This document shows, piece by piece, positions 18,189 through 27,202 of a DNA stretch of 64,000 nt. The position numbers and the translations under genes were made by a program. The stretch comes from Candidatus Scalindua sp. (GTDB lineage Bacteria > Planctomycetota > Brocadiia > Brocadiales > Scalinduaceae), in the NCBI GenBank assembly GCA_030748215.1, contig JASMMK010000019.1:62001-126000 (forward strand). Reading direction: 5' to 3'. The notes under the pieces were generated by a model, which was not told the origin of the DNA, did no database searches, and worked only from the letters and a program-made list of their open reading frames with translations. Positions within the stretch are counted from its first letter, which is position 1. Each line of letters begins with the position of its first letter.

Positions 18189-19860
18189 TTATATCCTTTC
18201 CACAAGTTTCAACGGGAAAACTAACAACCATAGTCGTACCCTTGTCAATTGTACTCTTACAAATAATCTCACCATGATGCCCTTCTACCGTCTTCATCGT
18301 CAAGGCAAGGCCCAAACCGGTACCGTTAACTTTTGCGCTATAAAACGGATCAAAAACCCGTTGTACATCCTCTTTACTGATACCTGATCCGGTATCAGTA
18401 ATAGAAACTTCAATACAATCATCCTTAAGCCTTGTAGATATGCTCAATTTACCACCTTCAGACATAGCTTCAAAAGAGTTCTTCAGTATATTGAGAAATG
18501 CCTGTTTTATCTGATTTACATCGAGCAATATTAGTGGCAGATCAGGAGCATAATTTTCTTTCAGAGTAATACCTCTCTTCAATCTCTCCTTATTAAAGAA
18601 TTTTGAAAGCTCAATTAAAATATTATTGACAGAAACCGGTTTTGTATCCAACCTGGGAAATCTGGCAAACCGCAGATACTCATCACTCATTTCAGTTAAA
18701 GTATCTACCTCACTCAGAATAGATTGAATTAGATTCTCCGCTTCACTCTTTTCCTCGCCATTCTCCTTGCTGATTTCATCATACAATAACTCTGTATTCA
18801 AACTAATTGAACTTAATGGATTTCTTATTTCATGTGCAACCTTTGCAGACATTTCTCCTATAGTTGCTAGACGCTCCGAATGCAACAACTGCTGTTCCAG
18901 TTTTTTCCTTTCTGTAATATCATGACTTGTAATAACAGTACCCCAATATTTACCAGTTGGATCAAATACTGCTGAATATGTGTTGTAAAGAAAGCCACCT
19001 TCTGTCTTTACTTCCTGATGTTGTGATGTTTCTATCCCTTTCTTGAAACGTTCAGTTATCTTTGATGCTACCCCTCCAACATAAGGAATCTGATCGTCTT
19101 TTACTGATTTATTTATTATTTCTTCACTTTTTACTTTCCATGTTTTTTCGATTTCCCTGTTGCACATTGTTACCTTATCACTGGGGTCTATAAAAATAAC
19201 ACCCTCTGCCATATTTTCTAATGTTGATCTTACCTCAAACAACACATCACCTCTGCTTTTTCTCAATCTGTCCATTAACGAAGTAACAAAATACACCGAA
19301 ATAAAGATTGTGCTGGCGAGAGCGAAGAAAACACACAGTATGTAAACTTCAGAATGCCAAAGATCGTCACTGTATCTAAAAGCAGAAAATATTTGTAAAG
19401 GCTGATGAGGTATTACAGAATAATACTCCAGAACTAAAAGCAATGCAAATAAACTTGTAGCAAACAACGCCTGCATATAACTATATTTTTTTTCTAAAAA
19501 TATTCCACCAATTATGGCATGAAATAGAAAGTAAATAATAAAGGGGTTTTCAATACCTCCCGCAAAGTATATCAGGCATACAAGAAAAAAATGATCTGTC
19601 ATGATCTGTATTCCGGCATGCAGCTGTACAGATCGAAATGTTTTTTTGTGGAGAGTATCTGTAATGGAGTAATAACACACATTGATAAATCCAATAATCA
19701 TACCAATGCCGTATAGTGGAATAACCTGCTTCACAACCATAAAAACACTACTGAAAACATATGTAGTAATAAACAGACCTGATATAGCAACCCAACGCAG
19801 AAGAATCAACCAGCGTATACGTTCTACTAATTCTGTTTTCTTTAAATTATCCGTAAACAC
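18181..19860 (-). CDS. Membrane sensor histidine kinase
   Basis: About 559 residues: roughly six membrane segments in the first 200 residues with only short loops, a PAS domain (about 205-320, LENMAEGVIFIDPSDKVTMCN), a HisKA H-box (VAHEIRNPLSS) and a HATPase domain ending with DTGSGIS and GTGLGLAL. Without a large periplasmic domain the signal is likely sensed in the membrane or by the PAS domain. The start is a GTG preceded by a distant GGAG. It overlaps the activator gene by 8 nt, so the two form a two-component pair. The 377 bases upstream to 20237 hold nothing I can identify. Confidence 0.93.
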   Translation of the reverse strand: MFTDNLKKTELVERIRWLILLRWVAISGLFITTYVFSSVFMVVKQVIPLYGIGMIIGFINVCYYSITDTLHKKTFRSVQLHAGIQIMTDHFFLVCLIYFAGGIENPFIIYFLFHAIIGGIFLEKKYSYMQALFATSLFALLLVLEYYSVIPHQPLQIFSAFRYSDDLWHSEVYILCVFFALASTIFISVYFVTSLMDRLRKSRGDVLFEVRSTLENMAEGVIFIDPSDKVTMCNREIEKTWKVKSEEIINKSVKDDQIPYVGGVASKITERFKKGIETSQHQEVKTEGGFLYNTYSAVFDPTGKYWGTVITSHDITERKKLEQQLLHSERLATIGEMSAKVAHEIRNPLSSISLNTELLYDEISKENGEEKSEAENLIQSILSEVDTLTEMSDEYLRFARFPRLDTKPVSVNNILIELSKFFNKERLKRGITLKENYAPDLPLILLDVNQIKQAFLNILKNSFEAMSEGGKLSISTRLKDDCIEVSITDTGSGISKEDVQRVFDPFYSAKVNGTGLGLALTMKTVEGHHGEIICKSTIDKGTTMVVSFPVETCGKDIIE

Positions 19861-20237
19861 CTATATACCAGCTCCTGTTTTCTGTCTGTTATTATCTACG
19901 TTGCGTGTGATATTCAAATTAGAATATGCAAAACAAAACCAAACAAAAGAGTTGTTTTAATTGATGATTATATAGAGATTTACGCAAATTCAAAATAACC
20001 GGCAGAATACTTATTCTAAATATTAAATATCCCATTTCCCATCCTTGCAATTCTAGAAACAGAGAATCTTCCGGATCATTTACTACTCAAATAAACAGAT
20101 ATGATAAAAACATCCTGCTATCTTGCTATAGCGATATCTTTTCGTCACTGTAAAGTCAATAAAAAAATGAAAATTGCTACATGAAAAAAAGAGCACATTA
20201 AAAAAGCTTATAAAATTATTTTTTATGCAACTGGCTA

Positions 20238-20265
20238 TTGACAACAAATTCACCATTTGTATAAT
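20238..20265 (+). promoter_or_regulatory. Consensus sigma-70 promoter for the lipoyl-holB pair
   Basis: TTGACA (20238-20243) and TATAAT (20260-20265) are both perfect, with a 16-bp spacer. The predicted start site is near 20272, about 70 nt before the ATG of the lipoyl-domain gene. It is the best sigma-70 match I saw in the window. Confidence 0.7.
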
Positions 20266-20339
20266 CAATTTTGTTCTTATATACAACGTTAACAACCCAT
20301 CGTTTTAAGTACATTTTTAAAAATAACTATTAAATAAAA

Positions 20340-20588
20340 ATGCAAAAAGAATTTGAATTGCCCGATATTGGAATTGATACTGACGATGAAATTACTGTTT
20401 CTTTCTGGCACATGGAAGACGACGAAGAGTTTGTGAAAGATGAAGACCTTCTGGAAGTTTCTACGAATAAAGTAAATTTGAAAATTGCTGCACCAAGCAC
20501 AGGTAAGTTAATTGAAATATTGGCCCAGGAAGGCGATGTGGTAACAGTTGGTGATGTTATCGCTTTAATAGAAATAATAAATGAGTAA
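20340..20588 (+). CDS. Stand-alone lipoyl/biotinyl-type carrier domain
   Basis: An 82-residue protein consisting only of a lipoyl-type beta-barrel. The carrier lysine is in VSTNKVNLKIAAPSTG, matching the E(T/S)DKA turn of E2 lipoyl domains. The second half, GKLIEILAQEGDVVTVGDVIALIE, is the mirror-image strand pair. No E2 catalytic domain is attached, so a partner enzyme elsewhere is implied. No clear ribosome site is visible. holB follows closely. Confidence 0.8.
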   Translation: MQKEFELPDIGIDTDDEITVSFWHMEDDEEFVKDEDLLEVSTNKVNLKIAAPSTGKLIEILAQEGDVVTVGDVIALIEIINE

Positions 20589-20664
20589 ACGCAGACACAT
20601 CTGATTGAAACTGTGTTCATACAGATTTCAATTCAGAAAACGGCTCTTTTTAATACCCCTCATT

Positions 20665-21714
20665 ATGCCATTTACCGATATTCTTGCACAAGATCATATT
20701 ATTGATCACTTCAATAAGGCAATAAAAAACGATCATCTCTCCCACGCATATATCTTTACCGGACAGGACGGAATAGGAAAGACTTTATTCGCGAAAGAGT
20801 TTGCAAAAGCACTTAATTGCAAAAATGATGAAAACGATTCATGTAATTCATGCCCGAACTGCAATCGTATAGAAGCGCGCAACCACCCTGATGTCTTCTG
20901 GACGGAGAGGGAGGAAAAGGCAAAATTTATCAAGATTGAAAACATCAGAAATTTACAGAATTCTGTAAGACTGAGCCCACTCGAATCTGGCTACAAAATA
21001 TTCATCATCAAAGAAGCAGACAGGATGAATGAGGAGGCTTCAAACTGCCTGCTGAAGACACTTGAAGAGCCCTCACCAAACACCATAATTATCCTCATCG
21101 CCAACACAATGACTCCGATTAAGGATACTATCAGATCGAGATGTCAGATTATCAGATTTCAACCAATCCCAAGCCGCATAATAGAGAGCCAATTAACAGG
21201 TGAATCTGATGCTGAACCGAATAAGATTGGATGGATATCAAGGTTTTGTAACGGCAGCCTGGCAAACGCGCTACACCTACTGGATGACAATCATTACGAA
21301 ATGAACAATAACATCGTCACCCGTATGACTGAACCCAAAATGGATAATCTTGTTCTTGCCGAAGAGTTGATCGATTCCTATTTAAGCACTGGAGATTCTT
21401 TAGAAGAGAAAAGACAGATCCTTAAGAGCATTTTACATTGCATCTTACAATTATACCGGGATCTTTTAATGGTTAAGGTTATGAACGGACATGATGTTCA
21501 ACAAGAGAAGATGTCTCTTTACAATGCAGGTCGTGAGGAGAGTCTGCAGAAACACGCCAATTACTTGACCCGGGAACAGATAACGTACGTAATTGATGAA
21601 ATTTTAGAGTCTATCAAGTACGTTGATTTGAACCTGAATATCAATTTACTGGTAGAAAATATAATTACGAGAATTACTGTTGTGAACTCTAAGGCGAGAG
21701 AATACGAAACGTAA
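20665..21714 (+). CDS. holB: DNA polymerase III delta' subunit
   Basis: Clamp-loader subunit of the replicative polymerase. It has Walker A-like GQDGIGKT, a zinc-binding cysteine group (CNSCPNCNR), the DExx-type EADRMNEEASNCLLKTLEEP segment and an SRC motif (IRSRCQII). I choose the ATG at 20665 (MPFTDILAQDHI), where family similarity begins. The longer open frame starts at a TTG and adds a non-conserved lead. Length 349 residues, slightly long but normal. It lies downstream of the lipoyl gene and probably shares its promoter. Confidence 0.9.
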   Translation: MPFTDILAQDHIIDHFNKAIKNDHLSHAYIFTGQDGIGKTLFAKEFAKALNCKNDENDSCNSCPNCNRIEARNHPDVFWTEREEKAKFIKIENIRNLQNSVRLSPLESGYKIFIIKEADRMNEEASNCLLKTLEEPSPNTIIILIANTMTPIKDTIRSRCQIIRFQPIPSRIIESQLTGESDAEPNKIGWISRFCNGSLANALHLLDDNHYEMNNNIVTRMTEPKMDNLVLAEELIDSYLSTGDSLEEKRQILKSILHCILQLYRDLLMVKVMNGHDVQQEKMSLYNAGREESLQKHANYLTREQITYVIDEILESIKYVDLNLNINLLVENIITRITVVNSKAREYET

Positions 21715-21769
21715 AAGGCTGGCTCTACTACAATAAGAGTTGTGGCACAAGTCTTGTACATAAACCGTT

Positions 21770-21801
21770 TAGAGGGAAAGGTATTTCCCCCTTTCCCTCT
21801 A
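21770..21801. terminator. Hairpin between convergent genes
   Basis: A perfect 12-bp stem, TAGAGGGAAAGG (21770-21781) with its complement at 21790-21801, and an 8-nt loop. It sits between the convergent ends of holB and the multicopper oxidase gene and may terminate either. Flanking T runs are weak. Confidence 0.55.
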
Positions 21802-21850
21802 CAGTCAAAACCCTCTAATTTGCTGCTAATCTAAAAAAACCTTTGAATCC

Positions 21851-23080
21851 TCAATTGCCGTCCAGCATCTGTTCGGTCTTAGGTCTAACATCAAAGATTG
21901 TCAATCCTCCATGTGGATAAATTCCTCCACTAACCATTCCCCTTAGGTTATGGTCATGCGCAATAGTTATACCAGGACCACGATTACATGACAAGCATGT
22001 AGACTGCGATGAGAAATTCGGGATATTGTAAAGAATGTCATATCTCTCACCAGACCCTATCAATATGGTATCTTTTTGATACGGTGCAGGATGCCTTCGC
22101 CCATCAGTACCAATGATCAGTCCGTGATAACCGTGTGGGTGCCATGCAAATATGTGATCATATCCAATTGCCATCAACCGCACCAAAACAGTCTCACCAT
22201 CATATGCAACAAGCCTGGTCTTAGGATCATTAATCGTAGACAGTGGGTTATCCAGTTTGTCCATAAAGATCCTTCCATTCAGGGTAAAGTAGTTTGACTT
22301 CCAGCTCAAACAATCATTTATAGTTCCCATGTCTCTCAGCATCTCCATGTATTCACTATCTACCTCAGAGAAAAACAGGGTATACTCCCTGTCATACTTA
22401 TAGCCATAAATTTCGTTCTTCTCTTTTTCGATAACAATAGGAAAGAACAGTCCGGCCATGATATGATTGGTTGAATCAACGTGACAATGACCCATATAAG
22501 AGCCCTCTACATCATCAGGTATAGATAAGAAATATCTGAATTTCTCCTTTGGAAAAACAGATGGGTATGGAATATTTGGTATACCATCAACTGCCGGAAT
22601 TAAATCAAGCCCATGCCAGTGAATTGTGTGTGCTACATGTGAAATACCTGAATGCTCTTCAGCATCATACCAACCGGCATTATGCAGAACTACGATATAG
22701 TTTCTTCCGGAATGAAAACGCATCTCATCACCAGGGACCTGAATTGGTAATAACTTGGCATCCCTCTCTTCAACTGTAGAAATCTCGCCCACGTCTGCCC
22801 AATCCGGTGCATGAGTAAAGCCCCACTGATAGATATATTCACCATCAGCCATCTCTATATATCCATCTGTTACATAGATGTGAAACTCTTTCTCTATTTC
22901 ACCTCTCTCATGTAATTTATGAAAGTCTTCAGCGACCTTCTCGTCACCAACAATCAACTTCTCCTCAGCGCCTGCTGTAGTCGCGAGACAGACAATGGCT
23001 GCAAACAGAACTGGCAACACCAGGCACTTTCTCGGTGCACGTGAAACAACCTTGATAAAGCTCGAAAATGAATAAAACAT
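21851..23080 (-). CDS. Exported two-domain multicopper oxidase-like protein
   Basis: A 409-residue cupredoxin protein with a membrane-anchor or signal segment at residues 19-38. Copper motifs: HTIHWHG (H151, H154, H156), GHCH-x5-H (198-206), WHPHGYH (H314, H316, H319) and HDHNLRGM (375-382). The last motif has Asp where a blue-copper Cys would be expected, while the domain-1 motif keeps its Cys. A type 1 site in domain 1 only is therefore suggested. A CLSC pair at 362-365 is extra. GGAG precedes the ATG. Substrate unknown; a NirK-type nitrite reductase is possible but not supported by the motifs. Confidence 0.75.
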   Translation of the reverse strand: MFYSFSSFIKVVSRAPRKCLVLPVLFAAIVCLATTAGAEEKLIVGDEKVAEDFHKLHERGEIEKEFHIYVTDGYIEMADGEYIYQWGFTHAPDWADVGEISTVEERDAKLLPIQVPGDEMRFHSGRNYIVVLHNAGWYDAEEHSGISHVAHTIHWHGLDLIPAVDGIPNIPYPSVFPKEKFRYFLSIPDDVEGSYMGHCHVDSTNHIMAGLFFPIVIEKEKNEIYGYKYDREYTLFFSEVDSEYMEMLRDMGTINDCLSWKSNYFTLNGRIFMDKLDNPLSTINDPKTRLVAYDGETVLVRLMAIGYDHIFAWHPHGYHGLIIGTDGRRHPAPYQKDTILIGSGERYDILYNIPNFSSQSTCLSCNRGPGITIAHDHNLRGMVSGGIYPHGGLTIFDVRPKTEQMLDGN

Positions 23081-23529
23081 TAAGCTTCTCCTTTAAATAA
23101 AAAAAATAAGTAATAATAAGAGATACTTCCGCTTTGTACAGCAACATTCGTACCATTAATCTAGTTTGGTAACACTAAACACAGCGAGAAAATATAAGCT
23201 GTTATGAACCAATGCTTTACTGCTATATCCTAAGAAGTATGGCTGATATCTGACGACATGACCTAAAGCAGTTTTACGTAATTTTTGCAGATACCTTAAA
23301 ATCTACAAGGTAATTTAGCGAATATTTTGCGTATACTCTATGAAGGCTAATTATATGCTTTTCAAAACAAATTTCAAACTAAAAGAGAATCTTTTATTTC
23401 CAATTGATTTACTTTAGACTGGCATGGCTATGTGGATAACAACTGATGCGATAAAGGGCTTATAAGAATTACAGACCTGTTTGATTTGAAGCACCGCTCT
23501 TGCCTCTAGCGTATGGGAATCAGTTATTA
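23081..23529. other. Non-coding gap
   Basis: About 450 bases upstream of the multicopper oxidase gene. Apart from the ribosome site of that gene I see no gene, clear promoter, repeat or RNA here. Confidence 0.5.
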
Positions 23530-23742
23530 TCACTCGGTTCTATTAATGGGCTGATTCGAGGCTTTTAGCAGATATATGTTTTCCGCTCCATCGATAACCC
23601 TCACCACAACATTGACCTTAATGCCGGTACTCCACTTAGGCCCTCCTCCGGCGATCTTTTCCAGGTGATTGCGGAAAGAATGCCTGACCACATATTTTCT
23701 GCACCATTTCAGATATTTTAAAGAAAATGGGGTTTTAAATTT
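23530..23742 (-). pseudogene. Open frame continuing past the TGA of the triple-repeat gene
   Basis: Directly after the TGA of the upstream gene the same frame stays open for 70 codons to a second TGA at 23530-23532. The translation looks protein-like (for example KYLKWCRKYVVRHSFRN and STGIKVNVVVRVIDGAENI). The first possible start is a GTG at 23691, giving 53 residues, but without a clear ribosome site. It may be a remnant of another gene or a C-terminal part lost through a nonsense change. I recognise no family. Confidence 0.35.
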
Positions 23743-24801
23743 TCACTCTTTCTCTTCTGAATTCGTGTCTACTACGACACTCTTCTCTGTAGTCTCTGCA
23801 ACATGAACCTCGAACTCCGTCTTAGCGCTACCTTTTCCGATAGTAAGAACAGCTTGATAGCGTCCGGGAGGAAGAGTAAATATACCGCTGGGGTTGTAGT
23901 AACTTACGCCAATATGTTGCTCTGCCGGGATGCCATCAGTGCCGACAGGGTAAACATACCATGACGCGGTACCGTAAGCCTCTGCTCCTTCTTCAGGAAC
24001 TGCAGTTAATTTAGCGAAACCAACGCCAATCACAACGCTCTTTTCTGTAGTCTCTGCTACCTTAACCTCGAACTCCGTCTTAGCACTACATTTTCCAATT
24101 GTAAGAACAGCTTGATAGCGTCCGGGGGGAAGAGTAAATATATCGCTTGGATTATAGGAACTGGCTTCAATATATTTCTCTGCCGGTTTACCATCAGCGC
24201 CTACAGGATAAACATACCACCAGGCACCGGTATCGTAGGGAGCTGCTCCCTCCTCAGGAATAGCAGTTAATTTAGCGTATCCAACTCCAACTACGACTAC
24301 CTTTTCTGTTGTTTCACCCACCTTCACATCAAACTCTACCTGGCCACTACCTTTTCCCACGCTTATAGTAGCGAGGTAACGTCCTGGAGGAAGAACGAAT
24401 TGTTTGCTGGGGTTATTATCGCTGAAGTCAATATATTTCTCTGCCGGCTTACCATAAGCACCAACAACATAAACATGACACCAGACCCCGGTATCATAAG
24501 GAGCTGCTCCTTCTTTCGGAACTACTGTTAACTGGGCGTATCCGGCTCCAACTACTACTACCTTTTCTTCCGGAGAAACTGTTTTATCAGGAATATCTGA
24601 TTCCAACGGTTTAGACAGGTCAATTTTCCTGATCTGCCCCCCGACGACTCTGATACCCTTATGCCAGACTTCTGATTCCAAATCTATTCTAACATCATAG
24701 ATACCGGCAGGCAGATCTACTATTTCATTCAATTGTTTGACAACAATTTCTTTATCTCCGTCAGCATAAACGGTAAACGCAGCACTTAGAAGCTTGTTCA
24801 T
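23743..24801 (-). CDS. Protein with three tandem 87-residue repeats
   Basis: A 352-residue protein. After an 80-residue lead it has three copies of a beta-rich unit (81-167, 168-254, 255-340), each running from VVxGxGYAKLT through YPVGADGKPAEKYI to LPPGRYQAVLTIGK and ending in TTEK. The units resemble PEGA or carboxypeptidase-regulatory-like folds seen in surface and VWA proteins. No VWA domain and no convincing signal peptide are present, so it could be a fragment of a larger surface protein. AAGGAGG precedes the ATG. Function unknown. Confidence 0.7.
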   Translation of the reverse strand: MNKLLSAAFTVYADGDKEIVVKQLNEIVDLPAGIYDVRIDLESEVWHKGIRVVGGQIRKIDLSKPLESDIPDKTVSPEEKVVVVGAGYAQLTVVPKEGAAPYDTGVWCHVYVVGAYGKPAEKYIDFSDNNPSKQFVLPPGRYLATISVGKGSGQVEFDVKVGETTEKVVVVGVGYAKLTAIPEEGAAPYDTGAWWYVYPVGADGKPAEKYIEASSYNPSDIFTLPPGRYQAVLTIGKCSAKTEFEVKVAETTEKSVVIGVGFAKLTAVPEEGAEAYGTASWYVYPVGTDGIPAEQHIGVSYYNPSGIFTLPPGRYQAVLTIGKGSAKTEFEVHVAETTEKSVVVDTNSEEKE

Positions 24802-24857
24802 AACGCCTCCTTAGAATTTTTTCATTTTAAAATACCGAAGTAACAGGAACAGGGTCT

Positions 24858-25430
24858 TTATCTGAACCATGGTTTGCCTACCGGTAATACATCCCGTCCA
24901 AAGACCTCGGCAAAAATGATATGGGCCATCATGTACCAGGCAGTAGCAGCACATACCATCAGTTCATAACCAGCTACTTTGATCATTTCGTCAAAACCGA
25001 AATGTGCCAGATCCAGCAGTACGAATCCGATAAACAAAAGAGTAAACAGTATTGCCATGGCTCCATTAATCTTCATGGCAGGAAACCACATGATAAATGT
25101 ATAAACGGTCCAAACGACCAGGAACCACCCAACGTCTGTAGTACTGGAATGATAAATATTAAAATAATTCAGCATGAAGATTATTCCCAGGGCTATCCAA
25201 AACGCCCCATAGGATACGAAGGCGCTGTAACCAAAGTTATTGCCACACTTGAATTCATGGAAACCGGCAATCATCTGTGCCAGCCCCCCGAATGCAAACG
25301 CCAACACCACAACAGGCCCCACACCACCCGACATTATGAACCTGAAGAATCATAGTGGTGAGACCGAAACCTGCCAACCCGACAACCCGACAACCGCCGG
25401 ATTTCCCCCTTTTACAACTCCCTCTGACAT
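24858..25430 (-). pseudogene. Acetate uptake transporter (SatP/YaaH family), frameshifted
   Basis: The open frame from 25334 encodes a 158-residue membrane protein of the GPR1/FUN34/YaaH family but lacks the family N-terminus. That N-terminus is found just upstream in a shifted frame: from the ATG at 25430 it reads NPAVVGL, and the continuation LAGFGLTTMILQVHNVG lies in another frame. An exact 8-bp tandem duplication (CCGACAAC twice, 25379-25394) causes the first shift. One extra G in the run at 25327-25329 would restore frame before GGVGPVVVLAFAFGG. As written the gene is broken; assembly error is possible. Confidence 0.75.
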
Positions 25431-25698
25431 AATAGATTTTCCTGAATTAAAGACTTAAAAGACGTTGTCATAACAACTCGCAACAATCATACCATTCTGT
25501 CACTTATTGTATTCAGTATCGCTTCAACGGGCTATTTCATAGTAAGGCTTACTGCAATGTCTTACAATGACATGACTTACATACTTTGCTCACATCAGGC
25601 TATTACATTTCTAATAAAAAAAAAATTTAACATTTACTATGAATGCTGTCCATTTATTCACCAGTTTGCTAATATAAAAAAATATTCAATACTAACAT

Positions 25699-26681
25699 TT
25701 ATAGCCTTCCTGAATTTAATCGTGCCACCACATCACGTGTAATACGCTCACTGTAGTCGTTAATCTTCCAGTGGTCCGGACTCCAGCCTTTCAAGAAACG
25801 ATGAAATCGGCCCAGGCAACCGGGAATAATGAACGCCAATTCTCCTCAATGTCTGCAGGATCAATGGTTGACTTACGCTTCACCAGCGCCTCTTTAAGAC
25901 GAGCAAAATACCAATCCAACAACTCATCTTCATAGCGTTCGCAATCATCTTCATAGAGACAACTGCTGATAAAATAGGCAACATCCTTCATGCCGCAGCC
26001 GCCACCAACGTATTGAAAATCCACCGCGGCAACCTGTTGTCCGTCCGGGGAGAAGCAGAAGTTAGCCAGTTTGGCATCACCATGCACAAAGGTTTGATAA
26101 GGGCTTTTGCGAAGTATCTGATCTATCCGGGTTGCGGCCTGTTTGAGTTCCACATGCGCCATCACATCTAGTTCATCAGGACGAGTATCAAGATGCCAGT
26201 AAGTATCCACCGGCCAGAGCCCTGTGGGCTCTCTGCCCATAAAAATGGCATGCAGGTTCGCCAGCCATTTCAGGCAGACCCGCATCTCTCTTATGGAAGC
26301 CGAACTTTTGCGAACATGAAAGCCACTGGCATCCAGATCCTCAAACACCATAAGAAACTCATCCTCAGATGATTCAAGGAGAAGACAATGGGGAACAAAG
26401 CAACTCTCATCACATAGCTTAGCCCAGTCACGGTACCAAGCAGTTTCAACCTGGTAGGATCTGATCTTACGTTGATGAGAACGGTCGGTGTTCCAACCAC
26501 GGGGATGTGAGCCCTGGTCCGGCAGATTGACATGCTTGATCACAACGCTGCCTCTATCACCATCCTTCAGACCATAGCGCATGATCTTGCCGTAACCACT
26601 CCAAAGTGTCTGGATATCTTCAATCTTGAATATATCAGTCCCAAGCGTTCTACGTGTAATGTCTAGAAAATTTTCGTTCAT
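25699..26681 (-). pseudogene. APH-family phosphotransferase with 3' frameshift
   Basis: The open frame encodes 296 residues of an aminoglycoside/choline-kinase-like fold, with catalytic [11 protein letters not shown] and metal-binding [12 protein letters not shown]. It stops at 25791 after AWADFIVS. In the next frame the natural end follows at once: from [20 protein letters not shown] to a stop at 25699. One missing T in the run at 25804-25806 explains this. The loss affects only the last 30 residues or so, so residual function is possible. Substrate unknown. The 268 bases between this end and the transporter start (25431-25698) hold nothing recognisable. Confidence 0.75.
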
Positions 26682-26729
26682 ACCTGAGTGGTATAATAGT
26701 GAGAGGAATAAGTCGGGGTGGCTTTCATA

Positions 26730-27092
26730 CTATTTTTCATCTTCTGTGTTCTCTCCTCTTTCCTTCTGGAAGTCAGAAGACGCTTCAATAACGCCAATTA
26801 TTAACTCTTTATCGGTTTGATTGGTAAACACAACAACATCATCATTTCCGATCTTCTGATCCTTAAATGGAATATCACCATCCAGGAAATATCTATCTCT
26901 GTAGTGGAGGCAGTTGATACTATTTCTAGTTTCATCATCCATGGTTAATTGAGATATGGAGTCCATAAAGTTTGTTCTGCATATATCATTAGCCTTCTGA
27001 TGTCTCCAGACACTCAAATTTATCGGGCCACCTAACGTGTTTTGTACCAGAAAGTACATTTTTAAGTTTAGTTGTTCATGTCCGGCTTGCAA
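26730..27092 (-). CDS. Small hypothetical protein
   Basis: A 120-residue soluble protein that I do not recognise. It has a beta-rich middle (DDVVVFTNQTDKELIIGVIEAS) and an acidic, charged tail (FQKERGENTEDEK). The start is a TTG preceded by AAAGGAG at good spacing, which supports translation. It lies alone between ileS and the phosphotransferase gene. Confidence 0.5.
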   Translation of the reverse strand: MQAGHEQLNLKMYFLVQNTLGGPINLSVWRHQKANDICRTNFMDSISQLTMDDETRNSINCLHYRDRYFLDGDIPFKDQKIGNDDVVVFTNQTDKELIIGVIEASSDFQKERGENTEDEK

Positions 27093-27202
27093 ATGTTTCT
27101 CCTTTAGGATATTGATAAATTTATAACAGCGCCATCGCTGGCGGGAATGGAGCGCATCGGAATTGGATTAGACTGGCAGAGTGATACACTTCATATTTTA
27201 CA

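Noticed and set aside
19931-19946. GG/GC pair upstream of the histidine kinase (TTGGTTTTGTTTTGC on the minus strand)
   Set aside because: The spacing is 9 rather than 10 bp and the -24 box is poor.
23441-23740. Transposase remnant upstream of the multicopper oxidase
   Set aside because: The coding-like stretch there shows no catalytic motif, and no terminal inverted repeats or target duplications were seen.
23530-23745. Selenocysteine reading of the TGA at the end of the triple-repeat gene
   Set aside because: No SECIS-like hairpin is evident next to the TGA and no redox-motif context is present.
27130-27143. Short hairpin CGCCA-TCGC-TGGCG after ileS
   Set aside because: Only a 5-bp stem with no T run on the minus strand; could be chance.
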